Positions 8,758 through 20,049 are shown, numbered from the stretch's first letter. The stretch: 64,000 nucleotides of DNA from an uncultured Prevotellaceae bacterium (GCA_946406435.1 CAMJKP010000005.1:1-64000), one strand, 5' to 3'. A program made the numbers and translations. The notes: generated by a model from the sequence alone, not told the origin.

Positions 8758-11700
8758 GTGAAAAAAATCTTTATTGCACTAATGCTTTTAGTCTCAAGTG
8801 TATATTCTTGGGCTTATGACAGTAGTAATCCGCACATTTCTAGTAAGAAAGTGGGTGTGTATACTCAGTTGACAATTCATAAGTGCGACCCCGGTTGGGA
8901 GCGTGTTAACGGGCATTGGGTTCAAGCGAAGTGTAACCATTCTTTGAAGCAGATTATCGAAGAGGCTAAAATTACTGAAGCAGACCACATAGATTTGGTT
9001 ACAGTTGAACTTGACAATGATGATAATAAGGTTGTTGAGGGCTTCCCTTTTCTGAAGGCGTACACTATTAATTTAAGAAAGGTTACTAATCTTGGCTCTT
9101 GGAAGGAACTCAAGAACCAGTATGTCAGCAATGTTCTTCTTCAATATTCTAAGGATTTGGGGTTGCTTGACAATAGTGTTATAGAGAATTTTAATCCTGA
9201 AAGGCTTTATAATGTAATTACTCTTGATGATGCATGTCAGCCATGTAAAAAAGCTAATATTGATGCATATGTCAATAAGCCTGGCTTCCTTGCCAATGGT
9301 CTTCAGTATATTAGTGAGCTGGGTGAGCAGGCTGGTTATGGGTATCATTATGGTAATTCACCTGCATGGTGGAATGATGGTACTCCTAATGGTGGTAATG
9401 GATATGATTATTATAAACCGACTTTTAAGGAGGTTACGATTTCAGGATATGTGTTTGCATGCGACTTGATGGCAAATGAACAGGATTTCTTGACAGAAGA
9501 TGGTCATATGCGTCCATTCCCTAGAAAAATAACATATCAGGATAGAGGACCGGAGTATCGTCCAGGAAGTAGATGTGAAAATCCTAAGGCTCCAAGTAAC
9601 AGTGATCCAAATGTGACTTTCTATGATGAGCCAGGTCATGATGGTAATAGCGGTAACGTTAAAGCTGCTATGGCGGGTTCTCGTGTCCGCAAGTTGGATC
9701 TTAAAAATGCGCAGTTTGGTGAGTGGAAAGAGGTGAATGGCGTGAAGGTATTCAAATACTATCCTGCTGATATGACAGTCTCTATGCTTTTTGAAATAGA
9801 TAAGGATGCTTGTATTGAGGAACTCTATCTTCCTACATCACCTACACAATACATTATTCCTGAAGGATTCCTTCATGATTCAAAGAATATTCATGAGCTT
9901 TGTATTCCAAGTAATTATAAAGAGATTGGCAGATATGCGTTCCTTGGTGCTCAGGGATATGGTTTCACGCATTTTACCACAACAGCTACAGAGGTTGATG
10001 AACAGAAACAGTTGTTTAATGGCATCAAGAAAGGTGATGTCATTGACTATGGTGATCATACATTGACTTTGCCTTCTACAACAAAATTCGTAGGTCGTGG
10101 TGCTTTCAGCGGTTATGATGGTGCAGCTCTTCTTGAGGATGTATATGTTCTTGCAGAAGAGGCTCCTATCTGTGAGTTCTTCGCATTCGACCAGAAGACA
10201 TACGTAGGAGATAATTACCATCATCAGGGACATCTTATTAAGAAGGGTAACTATGTTGATGCTAACATGGCTATGCTTCACTTCCCTAATACAACTTCTC
10301 GTATTGAGATGTTGAACTACTCAGATATGACCCGTAAGTATCGTCTTTATGACGAGACTGGTCACTATGACAATATGGGTAATATCCTTGTATGGCCAAC
10401 ACAGGCTCAGTATAATCGTTCGTTCAACCAGGCACTTGCTGGTGTAACATGGTGGGCTTGGAAGGAGAATCTTAATGGAGTTGATGATCCTGAGAATGCT
10501 TATTCTGCAGGTGCTGTTGCAGGTCGTGCTTATGCGAATGCTAATCATGAGTATGTGTTCTCAAAGGCAGCTGCTGATGATGGCTTCTCAGATAAGTTTA
10601 CAGAGTCTTTTGATGGTGAGAATCCAAATTCCAGCTTCAATCCTAATGAGGGTAAGGGACAAGGAATAAATGGTAATCTGGCTCACTGGGATGATCTGTT
10701 GCTAACAAAGGCTCATGCACAGGATGAAAAAGACCGTCCTCTCTCATACAACTTTAATGATTATGGCGGTTGGCATCAGTTCGTAATTACTGAGCTCTAT
10801 GATTTCTTGCTTGATGATCCAATTCCAGGACCAAGACCTGATTATTACAACTTTGCAAGGTATAACAAGAATATCTGGTATGGTGTTTGTTTCCCATTCA
10901 ACCTGACAAAGGCTCAGCTTTTGAAGGCATTGGGTAATCCTGAGAGTGGTGAGTATCCTGTAGTTTCAACTCTCGCAGGTGTTACACGTGATGCAGAGAA
11001 ACTTGGTATTACAATCCACATGAGTAAGAACCTTCTTAATTATAAGGTTATTTATGAGGATGACAATAATACAGTTAAGGCAGATTTGGCTCATGGTAAG
11101 TATGTAATGTATGAGAACGTGAATTATGGTGATGATGATATCGTAATTGAGGCAAACAGACCATATTTCGTTCTTCCATGTCTTCCTGAAGAAGAGCTTG
11201 AAAAGGCAGCAAAAGGTTATAGAAGAAGTGAGGTTACTTACGAGAAGGATAAGATTATGTTCCCAATTCCTACTCGCGTTCGTGCCGTTGATGGAAAGTC
11301 AAGATCATTTGTTGACGGTCAAGACAAGAATGTTCAGAACAATACAAGTTATACATACAACTATTACTTCGTAGGAAACAACATTCCTCAGACAATGCCT
11401 GAGAATGCTTACTACCTTGCTGAATATCAGAAGAAGAATGGTGAATACTGGTCTTCATTCTACCACAACAGTCCTAAGAAGACAGATTTGATGTGGCAGG
11501 ATAATGAGTCTATCGTAATGGCTGTTGTAGAGGATTTAAATGGATCTAATAGTAAGGGCTTTCTTGAGCGTAAGCAGATAAAATATAATGGTGTAGATCA
11601 CAACTATATCTGGAATGCAAGTCCTTATTATGACTGGATCTTCTTTAAAGGAACTGGTAATCCAATTCATGCTAAGACAGCATTTGGAATACAGGTTGAG

Positions 11701-11853
11701 GATAACTATACAACAAGCATAGAGCTTCCTGTTGATATGGAAGATGTTAATGCAGGCAAGGTATATAACCTCAATGGTCAGTTTGTTGGTATTGATGCTA
11801 ACAAGATGGCTAAGGGTATCTACATTGTTGGTGGTAAGAAGATTGTAAAGTAA
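8758..11853 (+). CDS. Large secreted protein with BspA-like LRR segments
   Basis: Signal peptide; 'YIIPEGFLHDSKNIHELCIPSNYKEIGRYAFLGA'; C-terminal 'KGIYIVGGKKIVK' typical of Prevotella surface proteins. Confidence 0.8.
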   Translation: MKKIFIALMLLVSSVYSWAYDSSNPHISSKKVGVYTQLTIHKCDPGWERVNGHWVQAKCNHSLKQIIEEAKITEADHIDLVTVELDNDDNKVVEGFPFLKAYTINLRKVTNLGSWKELKNQYVSNVLLQYSKDLGLLDNSVIENFNPERLYNVITLDDACQPCKKANIDAYVNKPGFLANGLQYISELGEQAGYGYHYGNSPAWWNDGTPNGGNGYDYYKPTFKEVTISGYVFACDLMANEQDFLTEDGHMRPFPRKITYQDRGPEYRPGSRCENPKAPSNSDPNVTFYDEPGHDGNSGNVKAAMAGSRVRKLDLKNAQFGEWKEVNGVKVFKYYPADMTVSMLFEIDKDACIEELYLPTSPTQYIIPEGFLHDSKNIHELCIPSNYKEIGRYAFLGAQGYGFTHFTTTATEVDEQKQLFNGIKKGDVIDYGDHTLTLPSTTKFVGRGAFSGYDGAALLEDVYVLAEEAPICEFFAFDQKTYVGDNYHHQGHLIKKGNYVDANMAMLHFPNTTSRIEMLNYSDMTRKYRLYDETGHYDNMGNILVWPTQAQYNRSFNQALAGVTWWAWKENLNGVDDPENAYSAGAVAGRAYANANHEYVFSKAAADDGFSDKFTESFDGENPNSSFNPNEGKGQGINGNLAHWDDLLLTKAHAQDEKDRPLSYNFNDYGGWHQFVITELYDFLLDDPIPGPRPDYYNFARYNKNIWYGVCFPFNLTKAQLLKALGNPESGEYPVVSTLAGVTRDAEKLGITIHMSKNLLNYKVIYEDDNNTVKADLAHGKYVMYENVNYGDDDIVIEANRPYFVLPCLPEEELEKAAKGYRRSEVTYEKDKIMFPIPTRVRAVDGKSRSFVDGQDKNVQNNTSYTYNYYFVGNNIPQTMPENAYYLAEYQKKNGEYWSSFYHNSPKKTDLMWQDNESIVMAVVEDLNGSNSKGFLERKQIKYNGVDHNYIWNASPYYDWIFFKGTGNPIHAKTAFGIQVEDNYTTSIELPVDMEDVNAGKVYNLNGQFVGIDANKMAKGIYIVGGKKIVK

Positions 11854-11888
11854 ATATTAATTCGATATATATTATTAAGCAAGAAGAA

Positions 11889-12080
11889 ATGAAAAAACTT
11901 TATTCAGCTCCAATTGCTGAGATGATAGAAGCGGAATTGGGTGGTCTTTTAGAAGAGGTTGTAAGTTTTGTCGGTGTTGACATTGATGATCCTCATCCAG
12001 GACCAGGCTTCGGAGAAGCAAAGGAAGGTGTATTTGATGCTGGTTCAAAGTCAAGTAGCATCTTCGATTTCGACGAGTAA
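11889..12080 (+). CDS. Small 63-aa acidic/Gly-Pro-rich peptide
   Basis: RBS-like aagaag, ATG, K/Y/P N-terminus 'MKKLYSAPIAEMIEAELGGLLEE'; followed by terminator. Confidence 0.65.
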   Translation: MKKLYSAPIAEMIEAELGGLLEEVVSFVGVDIDDPHPGPGFGEAKEGVFDAGSKSSSIFDFDE

Positions 12081-12159
12081 TCAGTTCTGTTTCTTCGTTT
12101 AAAAAACGGGGAAGTGATTCCCCAAGTAAAATTAACAATAAAGAACACGTAATAAAGAT

Positions 12160-12199
12160 TCTGCGGGTGGCATGTTGTGAGGCATGTCCCCCGCTTTTT
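12160..12199 (+). terminator. Rho-independent terminator
   Basis: gcgggtggcatg..gcatgtcccccgc + T6. Confidence 0.75.
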
Positions 12200-12330
12200 T
12201 CGCTTATATCAAGTCTTGCTCATAATTCCAAATATTTGTTTGGAGGTCTCACGAAAAAGTTGTAACTTTGCAAACGGAAATGAATCGTACAGATAAATTT
12301 CACAATTGGAGCTTACGCTCCTTATATTTG

Positions 12331-12440
12331 GAAAGTTAATTAGGAATAAATTGAATCGGTAAATTAATACAGAAAAACTTAAATTTCTTTGCGACGAGTG
12401 TCGCTTGGTAAATTTATTGCTCTTTTTATAATTTACTTTC
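12331..12440. repeat. TIR element family copy 3
   Basis: gaaagttaatta ... taatttactttc; internal gcgacgagtgtcgcttggtaaattt. Confidence 0.85.
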
Positions 12441-12485
12441 AAAAAAACGGAATGTTTTCTATTAGAATTTAGGATAACGCAATAT

Positions 12486-13403
12486 ATGGATTTTCAAGTA
12501 ATAGCAACAACGATGTGTTCGTTGATTATCATCGTTATAGCTGGGTTTATATCTCATAAGCGAGGGATAATTAATGAGGAGTTTGAACGTAAGCTTTCAG
12601 GTTTCGTGATAAAGGTGACTTGTCCTGCACTTCTCATATCATCCACTATGGGCGACAAGATGCCTGACAGGGAGCATATTCCAATGCTTCTCCTTGTCAG
12701 TTTCCTGACATACTTCATTCTTATTCCTCTTGCTTATATTCAGCCTGTTTTGATGAGAGTGAAGCGAGATCTGAGGGGAATGTATAGTTTTATGCTTACG
12801 TATAGTAATGTGGGCTTTATCGGGTATCCTGTTGTGGCATCAATATTTGGTTCGGATGCAGTATTCTATGCTTGTATTTTGAATATCTTCAATACAATCA
12901 CGGTATTTATATGGGGTGTGATGTTCATTTCGGGAGAGAACCTGAAGAATGGTTTCCGCTTTCGACTCTTTGTTTCTCCTGCTATGATAGCGACATATAT
13001 CTCGGTGATTATCGTGATTCTTAATCTCCATACGCCAAAGGCGATAGCTATGCCACTTTCCATTCTTGGAAATATGACAGTTCCATCTTCTTTGATAGTT
13101 ATAGGAGCTGCATTGGCTGAGATTCCGACACGTAAGATGGTGGGAACACCCCATATATTCATTATGTGCTTTCTGAAACTGTTGGTTCTTCCCTTGCTTG
13201 TATATTATGCTATGATTATGATTGGGATAGACACTCGTATATCTTCTATTAACATGATATTGATAGCTATGCCAGTTGCAAGTTTCGGTACTATGTTCTG
13301 TATGCAGATGGGAAAGGATGAGACAACCATGTCGCAAGGTACGTTCTGGACGACTCTGCTGTCTGTTGTCAGTATACCGTTATTGGCTATGCTAGTAGCG
13401 TAG
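12486..13403 (+). CDS. AEC family (auxin efflux carrier-like) transporter
   Basis: 305 aa, multiple TM segments, 'CPALLISS', 'YSNVGFIGYPVV' motif. Confidence 0.85.
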   Translation: MDFQVIATTMCSLIIIVIAGFISHKRGIINEEFERKLSGFVIKVTCPALLISSTMGDKMPDREHIPMLLLVSFLTYFILIPLAYIQPVLMRVKRDLRGMYSFMLTYSNVGFIGYPVVASIFGSDAVFYACILNIFNTITVFIWGVMFISGENLKNGFRFRLFVSPAMIATYISVIIVILNLHTPKAIAMPLSILGNMTVPSSLIVIGAALAEIPTRKMVGTPHIFIMCFLKLLVLPLLVYYAMIMIGIDTRISSINMILIAMPVASFGTMFCMQMGKDETTMSQGTFWTTLLSVVSIPLLAMLVA

Positions 13404-13437
13404 GAACTGCTACAATGGAGCTTGCGCTCCTTTTGTC

Positions 13438-13547
13438 GGAAAGTAAATTGGGGGTAAATTAATCCAGTAAATTTGAATCAGTAAATTTTAGATTTTCTTG
13501 CGACAAATGTCGCTTTGTAATTTGCTGTTCTTTTTATAATTTACTTT
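13438..13547. repeat. TIR element family copy 4
   Basis: gaaagtaaattg ... taatttactttc; internal gcgacaaatgtcgctttgtaattt. Confidence 0.85.
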
Positions 13548-13582
13548 CTAAAATACGACTATACTTTTTGGAGTAAAGCAAA

Positions 13583-13618
13583 AGGTCAGCAGATAAGAAT
13601 CTGCTGACCTAAGATGTT
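13583..13618. terminator. Bidirectional terminator hairpin between convergent genes
   Basis: aggtcagcagat..atctgctgacct. Confidence 0.75.
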
Positions 13619-13656
13619 TTTCAGATTGTTTTGTGTGTATTGTATTAAGGAGATTA

Positions 13657-14229
13657 TTATTTGTTCTTTTTCTTTTCCTTACGCATTTCTGTTTTTGCCT
13701 TCCGTCTTTCGACCTTGGCATTATGTTTCTCGACTTTTGCATTATGCTTTTCGACCCAGATATTGTGTCGCTTTAATCTATGTGCCTTATGTCTTTCGAC
13801 TCTGGCATCATGTCTAGCAGCATGAGCTTTGTGTCTTGCATTTCTTGCCTGTATTCTTTCGTAATGTTTTTTGTGCATCTCACTTTCCAACTTACGGACT
13901 TCAACTTCCATCTTGCGGACTTCTTTTTTTGTGAGATGGCATTTTGTGCAGACATCGCGATGCCATTTGTGGTTGCCTTTTAGAATATGGTGACGCAATC
14001 GCTTGTTCATTCCAGGATATACCCTTGTGCGATCAGCCACATACTTTCCTCCGCATGTCTCGGTATGGATGTGGAAGAGGGTACATTTCTTCTTTGGCCC
14101 GACTTCTGTATCCTGTGAAGCCAGATTGTTAGGCAATAGAGTGTTGTCTGTATGGATTACGGCATCTGCCGAAACAGTACCGAAAACCATCATTATGCCG
14201 ATTAGTAGCGTTCTAAGTATTGTTTTCAT
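13657..14229 (-). CDS. Secreted His/Lys/Arg-rich hypothetical protein
   Basis: Signal peptide; 'CTLFHIHTETCGGKY', 'CTKCHL', repeats 'KHNAKVEKHNAKVERRKAK'. Confidence 0.7.
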   Translation of the reverse strand: MKTILRTLLIGIMMVFGTVSADAVIHTDNTLLPNNLASQDTEVGPKKKCTLFHIHTETCGGKYVADRTRVYPGMNKRLRHHILKGNHKWHRDVCTKCHLTKKEVRKMEVEVRKLESEMHKKHYERIQARNARHKAHAARHDARVERHKAHRLKRHNIWVEKHNAKVEKHNAKVERRKAKTEMRKEKKKNK

Positions 14230-14472
14230 TTGGTATCATGTTTTGTGGGCATGCTTGCTATGTAATGCTAAAAACATGCCGCATGTTACTGTTTTCGTTT
14301 GCAAAGTTATGTATTTTATTGAGAATCCCAAAGAAAAACAAGAGAAAATGTGGAAAAAGAGTATAAAATTACGTTTCTCTGATTGTAATATTAAAAAAAT
14401 GAAAATATCGCATCAGATAGAATTGGCATTCAATTATTTTTAGTATTTTTGTAGTCAAAATATATATAACCT

Positions 14473-15366
14473 ATGAGACAGATATTATTCTCAATCCTAT
14501 TTGTGGCAGGCTGCATGACAGCTTCTGCCCAACAGAAATTCATGCTCCCGAATTCAAATCCTCAGGCTAAAGATACAGAGCATGAGATAGAGCAGTATGG
14601 TGGCATTTCCATACTCGGTGTTGTTAATCCTTCGGTTGAAGTTTATCTACCAGAAGCATCCAAGGCAAATGGGTGCGCGGTAATCCTTTGTCCTGGTGGC
14701 GGTCTTAGGGCTTTGTCATGGACATCAGATGTGATAGATATGGCCAAATTGCTTAATGCCAACGGCTATGCTGCTATTGGCTTAAAATATCACCTGAATA
14801 CTGGTACAATGCAAATGCCAAAGGGTATGAAAATGCCGCCTATGGTGGATGTTACGGGATTTGCCAATTTCAAGGATGCAGATTGTAATCCTGCTCATTT
14901 CCCTCAAGGTGACAGTATTCTTGCATTGGCTGCAGATGATGCAAACGCTGCTATGCGTCTTGTTCGCGAACATGCTGCGGAATGGAAGATAAAGAAGGTG
15001 GGTTATCTCGGCTTCTCTGCAGGCGGTGGTGTTGCCTTTGCTGCTATGAATATTGCGAAACCAGAAGAGATGCCCGATTTTATATGCACCAACTTCGGTC
15101 CTGCGCTTTGTCCTGTGAAGGTTCCAAATCCAGCTCCTCCGCTGCTTATCATGTCCCGTGTGGATCATCCTAATGTGGCTGCCGGACTTGTAAGCCTCTT
15201 CATGGAATGGAAGAAAGCTGGTGGTAATGCTGAAATCCATCTCTATGGTGACGGTAAAGGCCCTTATCAGCTTATGCCACAGAATGAAACCACCACGACA
15301 GAAGCTTGGAGCCAGCAATTCCTCCTATGGCTGAAAGCAAAGGGCTTCTGCGATAGTGGGAAATAG
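14473..15366 (+). CDS. Secreted alpha/beta hydrolase (acetyl-xylan-esterase-like)
   Basis: 'GCAVILCPGGGLRALSW', 'VGYLGFSAGGGVAFAAMN' nucleophile elbow. Confidence 0.85.
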   Translation: MRQILFSILFVAGCMTASAQQKFMLPNSNPQAKDTEHEIEQYGGISILGVVNPSVEVYLPEASKANGCAVILCPGGGLRALSWTSDVIDMAKLLNANGYAAIGLKYHLNTGTMQMPKGMKMPPMVDVTGFANFKDADCNPAHFPQGDSILALAADDANAAMRLVREHAAEWKIKKVGYLGFSAGGGVAFAAMNIAKPEEMPDFICTNFGPALCPVKVPNPAPPLLIMSRVDHPNVAAGLVSLFMEWKKAGGNAEIHLYGDGKGPYQLMPQNETTTTEAWSQQFLLWLKAKGFCDSGK

Positions 15367-15467
15367 TCATAGTAATCTTAAAAAATCGTAACAAATTATT
15401 GTATTCAAAGATTTATTAGTACTTTTGTGCTCATATATAAGCGAAATAACTAAAACAAAAGGTAAAA

Positions 15468-18317
15468 ATGAATTTGAAATTTAAGTTGGTCATGGCTCTG
15501 ACTCTTGGAGTATTCTCCAATAGTTTTGCACAGATGCCAATGAGACCTTACAAATCCACGGTAGTAAATGAAGACGGTACTGTAACATTCCAATATCGTA
15601 ACAACAATGCGAAGAGTGTGAGTGTTGATGTTCAGTTTGCTGGTAAGAATGAGATGAAGAAGGATGAGAGAACAGGCATGTGGTCGGTTACTCTTGGTCC
15701 TGCTGCTGCTGATATGTATCCATACAACTTTGTTGTGGATGGCGTTAGCATAATGGACCCTCAGTGTGAGCAATATTTCCCTAACGAGGGCTTCAAGAAC
15801 AGTCTTTTGGAGATTCCTGGCAAGACAGCTCTTCCACACGACATAAAGAACGTGCCTCATGGAAGCATGGAGTATGTGAACTATTTCTCTAAGAGCCTGA
15901 ACTATACAAACAATGCTCTTGTTTATCTTCCACCATCATATTACAAGGATACAAACAAGACATACCCAGTATTCTATCTCATCAGCGGAACAACTGATAC
16001 AGAGGAGGTTTACTATAAGGTCGGTCGTGTGAATTATATCCTTGACAACCTTATTGCCGAGGGTAAGGCTAAGGAGATGATTGTTGTATTGCCATACGGT
16101 AATCCTAACAAGCTCCTTCCTGTTATGCCAGCTAATGGTATGCCTGCTATGGGCTTCGGTAATGATGTGTTCAGCAATGACCTTATAGGCGATCTCATGC
16201 CATATATTGAGCAGACATATCGCACTATTAATGATCGTGAGCATCGTGCTATTGGTGGATTCTCACGTGGTGGTAATCAGGGACTCTACAACGGCTTGAG
16301 CAACCTCGATAAGTTCTCTTATCTCTGTTCTTACAGTTCATTTACATCTACCGATATTCCTAACGTTTATGACAAGGCAAAGGATACTAATAGTAAGATA
16401 AACCTCTTCTGGCTTGGTGTGGGAACTGATGATTTCCTCTATGGTAATGCTCGTGACTATACCGAGTTCCTTGATAAGAAAGGCATTCGCAGCGTTAAGG
16501 AATATACCCATGACAAGTTCGGTCATACTTGGATGAATGCCAAGTACTTCCTTAACGAAACCCTTCAGCTTCTCTTTAATCCAGAGGCTTCAAAGAAGGC
16601 AATGGATAATGCAAAGCCTACACTTGCTAAGACTGGTAAGGAACAGCAGTTCACTCCAACGGTTATGGCTCGTCTCTTCCCAAAGCAGATAGTATCTCCT
16701 GAATACGGATCTTCTGACGTGACATATAACTTCAAGGCACCGGAGGCAACGACCGTTCTTTTTGAGAGTGAGCTTCTTTCAGAGCCTCTGGCTATGCAAA
16801 AAGATGCTGATGGTGTATGGAGTGTTAAGGTGAGTGGTGTGGCAAATACTACGTTCAAATACTGCTTTATTGCAGATGGAACAAAGGTGGCTGACCCTAA
16901 CAATATGTACCTCTCACCGGATAAGGGCTTCAAATACAGCATTTCCAAGGCACAAATCAAGGATCTTGGTAATGTGAAGCATGGTATCGTGACCTATAAC
17001 TATGGTGAGGGTACAGCGGTTTATCATTCTGCCGGTTGTAAGGATGCTCCTACAATTTCCCTCATCATTGGCAAGAATGATACAGAGGAAAGTTGGTTTA
17101 AGGTTGGAGGTGCTGATGATATTGCTGATCGTCTCGTTGCAGAAGGGAAGATTAAGTCATGCTCATTCTTCGTTGGTGAGACTCCGCTTCCTGGCACTAA
17201 GATTCTCCGTGCTGATGACTTCAATACATGGGATAAGCGTAGTAAGGCATTTGAGGACCTGCTTCTTGGCAAGACTATTATTCCAATGGTAGATGCATCT
17301 GCATTCAAGGCTACAATCGACGGTAAGGCTGTTGACCTCTATACTCTCACAAATGGCAAGGTAACGGTTCAAATTACCAATTACGGAGGATTTATTGTAT
17401 CTATGCTTGCTCCTGATCGCGCAGGTAACTATACTAACATCGTAACACATTATAATAGCATAGGTGAGTATCAGAAGTACAACCTCGGTATGGTAGGTCC
17501 TGCTCTTGGTCGTTTTGCTAATCGTATTGCTAATGCTAAGTTCACTCTTGATGGCAAGGAATACAACCTCACAAAGAATAGCCGTGAGCATATTCTTCAT
17601 GGTGGAAACAAAGGCTTTGACCATGTGGTATGGGATGTTGTAAGCAGCGATAGCAAGAAACTTGTGTTGAAGTGTGTTCTTCCTGATGGTGCTGACGGTT
17701 TCCCTGGTAATCTCACAACTACTCTCACATACTCTCTTACAGATGATAACGGACTTTCTATTGCCTACGAGGCAACTACGGATAAGCCAACAGTTGTGAA
17801 CCTCTCCAACCATTCATACTTCAACCTCAATGGAACTGGGGTAGGGGATATTATGGATCACACACTCTATGTAGAGGCTGACAAGATTACAGAGACAACT
17901 CAGGATGGTATTCCTACTGGTAAGTTCATTGATGTTGTTGGAACTCCATACGACTTCAAGAGTGGATGTCGCATAGGCGACCGTCAGATGCAGTTCAAGG
18001 GTGGATTCTTCCCATTCGGTCAGAGGATGGAGATTCCAGAAGGAAAGGTTATGCAGTATGATAATAACTTCTGCGTAACACATAAGGGAAAGGCTGTAGA
18101 GAAGGTGGCAACTCTCTATTCTCCAGAATCAGGTCGTGTTCTTGAGGTATGGAATGATCATCCTGGTCTTCAGGTATATACTGGTGCTCGTACAGCTATC
18201 GCTCTTGAGTCTCAGATGTATCCTGACTCTCCAAACCATAAGGAGTTCCCTTCAACGGTTCTTCGTCCAAAGCAGAAATACACTCATACTTGTATTTATA
18301 AGATGGGGGTGAAGTAA
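15468..18317 (+). CDS. Multidomain protein: esterase D/feruloyl-esterase-like + degenerate second esterase module + aldose 1-epimerase
   Basis: '[28 protein letters not shown]' esterase; C-terminal '[38 protein letters not shown]' GalM-like. Confidence 0.85.
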   Translation: MNLKFKLVMALTLGVFSNSFAQMPMRPYKSTVVNEDGTVTFQYRNNNAKSVSVDVQFAGKNEMKKDERTGMWSVTLGPAAADMYPYNFVVDGVSIMDPQCEQYFPNEGFKNSLLEIPGKTALPHDIKNVPHGSMEYVNYFSKSLNYTNNALVYLPPSYYKDTNKTYPVFYLISGTTDTEEVYYKVGRVNYILDNLIAEGKAKEMIVVLPYGNPNKLLPVMPANGMPAMGFGNDVFSNDLIGDLMPYIEQTYRTINDREHRAIGGFSRGGNQGLYNGLSNLDKFSYLCSYSSFTSTDIPNVYDKAKDTNSKINLFWLGVGTDDFLYGNARDYTEFLDKKGIRSVKEYTHDKFGHTWMNAKYFLNETLQLLFNPEASKKAMDNAKPTLAKTGKEQQFTPTVMARLFPKQIVSPEYGSSDVTYNFKAPEATTVLFESELLSEPLAMQKDADGVWSVKVSGVANTTFKYCFIADGTKVADPNNMYLSPDKGFKYSISKAQIKDLGNVKHGIVTYNYGEGTAVYHSAGCKDAPTISLIIGKNDTEESWFKVGGADDIADRLVAEGKIKSCSFFVGETPLPGTKILRADDFNTWDKRSKAFEDLLLGKTIIPMVDASAFKATIDGKAVDLYTLTNGKVTVQITNYGGFIVSMLAPDRAGNYTNIVTHYNSIGEYQKYNLGMVGPALGRFANRIANAKFTLDGKEYNLTKNSREHILHGGNKGFDHVVWDVVSSDSKKLVLKCVLPDGADGFPGNLTTTLTYSLTDDNGLSIAYEATTDKPTVVNLSNHSYFNLNGTGVGDIMDHTLYVEADKITETTQDGIPTGKFIDVVGTPYDFKSGCRIGDRQMQFKGGFFPFGQRMEIPEGKVMQYDNNFCVTHKGKAVEKVATLYSPESGRVLEVWNDHPGLQVYTGARTAIALESQMYPDSPNHKEFPSTVLRPKQKYTHTCIYKMGVK

Positions 18318-18911
18318 AAAAGACCCACCCCCAGCCTCTCCCTTTATGGGAGGGGTAAGGGGGAGGGTCTTTAAGAAATACTCATGTATCCTTGTATCAT
18401 CATTTAGTTCTGGGTGGAATGAGGTGACGAGTTGTTTTCCTTGTCTTGCTGCAACGATATTTCCGTCAACCTCAGCAAGAACCTCTACACCATCCTTAAC
18501 AGCTGTGATATAAGGAGCACGGATAAAGGTCATTGGAACTTTGCCAATGCCCTTAACCTCGTCTTGGGTAAAGAAACTGCCAAGTTGTCTGCCATAGGCG
18601 TTTCTTTTTACCTCTATATCCATAGTGCCGAGATGTTCAGAGTCGAGCATGATGAGACCTGCACAAGTACCGAATACAGGCATTCCGTCAAGAATTGCTT
18701 TCCTGATAGGTTCAAGAAGGTTCTCATCACGTATTATTCTCATCATAGCCGTACTCTCACCCCCAGGGATGATAAGTCCACGCTTGTCCGTATTCTCGAT
18801 AAAGTCATTCCAATCGTCAAGATTGCGAATCAGAACGCTTTCCTCTCCTAATTTATGGAGCATCTGCTGATGTTCTGCAAATGCTCCCTGTAATGCTAAT
18901 ATTGCAATCAT
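18252..18911 (-). CDS. pdxT: Pyridoxal 5'-phosphate synthase glutaminase subunit PdxT (C-terminus extended through a repeat)
   Basis: '[18 protein letters not shown]', '[12 protein letters not shown]', '[10 protein letters not shown]', 'FHPEL'; track ORF extends upstream to 18935. Confidence 0.93.
   Translation of the reverse strand: MIAILALQGAFAEHQQMLHKLGEESVLIRNLDDWNDFIENTDKRGLIIPGGESTAMMRIIRDENLLEPIRKAILDGMPVFGTCAGLIMLDSEHLGTMDIEVKRNAYGRQLGSFFTQDEVKGIGKVPMTFIRAPYITAVKDGVEVLAEVDGNIVAARQGKQLVTSFHPELNDDTRIHEYFLKTLPLTPPIKGEAGGGSFLLHPHLINTSMSVFLLWTKNR
18317..18373. terminator. GC-rich inverted repeat/terminator between convergent genes
   Basis: aaaaagacccacccccagcctctcccttta-tgggaggggtaagggggagggtcttt. 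Confidence 0.8.
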
Positions 18912-19077
18912 AAGACCTAACCAAGCCTTCCCCAAGGGAAGGATGTTTTATAGTATTTATTCCTTATAAGATTTAGCCACCATTTCCTGCTCCTCCATTG
19001 ATTAGAAATACTAATCACTCCCCCTTGAGGGGGTGAGGGGGGAGGAACCCTCCCTTGAGGAGGGACTGGGTGGGTCT

Positions 19078-19950
19078 CTATTTCCCTCTCTCCGCCATCA
19101 GCAGTTCAATCTCACTTTCGTTGATACCTACCATAGCTTCACCAAGATCTTCGCTGAGTTCTGCGATAATCTTTGGATTGTTATAGTTGGTAACAGCCTT
19201 TACGATTGCCTGAGCCCGCTTAACAGGATCACCACTCTTGAAGATACCGCTACCTACGAACACACCCTCAGCACCCAACTGCATCATCAGGGCTGCATCG
19301 GCTGGAGTTGCAACACCACCAGCAGCAAAGTTTACGACTGGGAGCTTGCCGTTCTCGTGAACATACTGCACAAGGTCGAAAGGTACTCGCAACTGCTTTG
19401 CTGCCTCGTAAAGCTCATCCTCGCTCATAGATACAAGACGGCGGATCTCGCTCTGCATCATTCTCATGTGACGAACTGCCTGAATAACATCACCTGTTCC
19501 TGGCTCGCCCTTTGTGCGAATCATAGTAGCACCCTCGTTGATACGACGAAGAGCCTCTCCAAGATCTTTTGCACCACAAACGAAAGGTACGTTGAACTTA
19601 CGCTTGTCAATATGATAAACATCATCTGCAGGGCTAAGTACCTCACTCTCATCAATATAGTCAATCTCGATTGCCTCAAGGATTTGTGCTTCTACGAAAT
19701 GTCCTATACGTACCTTTGCCATTACAGGAATTGATACAGCTTCCTGAATACCCTTGATCATCTTAGGGTCGCTCATGCGTGACACTCCACCAGCAGCACG
19801 AATATCTGCTGGGATTCTCTCTAATGCCATTACTGCACATGCACCAGCAGCCTCTGCTATTTTTGCCTGTTCAGGAGTCGTAACGTCCATAATAACACCG
19901 CCCTTAAGCATCTGTGCAAGGTTGCGGTTAAGAATAGTTCTATTTTCCAT
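19078..19950 (-). CDS. pdxS: Pyridoxal 5'-phosphate synthase lyase subunit PdxS
   Basis: '[55 protein letters not shown]'. Confidence 0.97.
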   Translation of the reverse strand: MENRTILNRNLAQMLKGGVIMDVTTPEQAKIAEAAGACAVMALERIPADIRAAGGVSRMSDPKMIKGIQEAVSIPVMAKVRIGHFVEAQILEAIEIDYIDESEVLSPADDVYHIDKRKFNVPFVCGAKDLGEALRRINEGATMIRTKGEPGTGDVIQAVRHMRMMQSEIRRLVSMSEDELYEAAKQLRVPFDLVQYVHENGKLPVVNFAAGGVATPADAALMMQLGAEGVFVGSGIFKSGDPVKRAQAIVKAVTNYNNPKIIAELSEDLGEAMVGINESEIELLMAERGK

Positions 19951-20049
19951 ACTTTAAATTTGGCCTCTCCCCCCGCCCTCTCCCGTAGAGAGGGAGCCGG
20001 AAGTAGATGGCATGTTAATTGTTGCTTGTTAATTTTTGATTTCTGGGTG

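Noticed and set aside
17163-17813. 216-aa minus-strand ORF
   Set aside because: Antisense within the esterase-mutarotase gene; no recognisable family.
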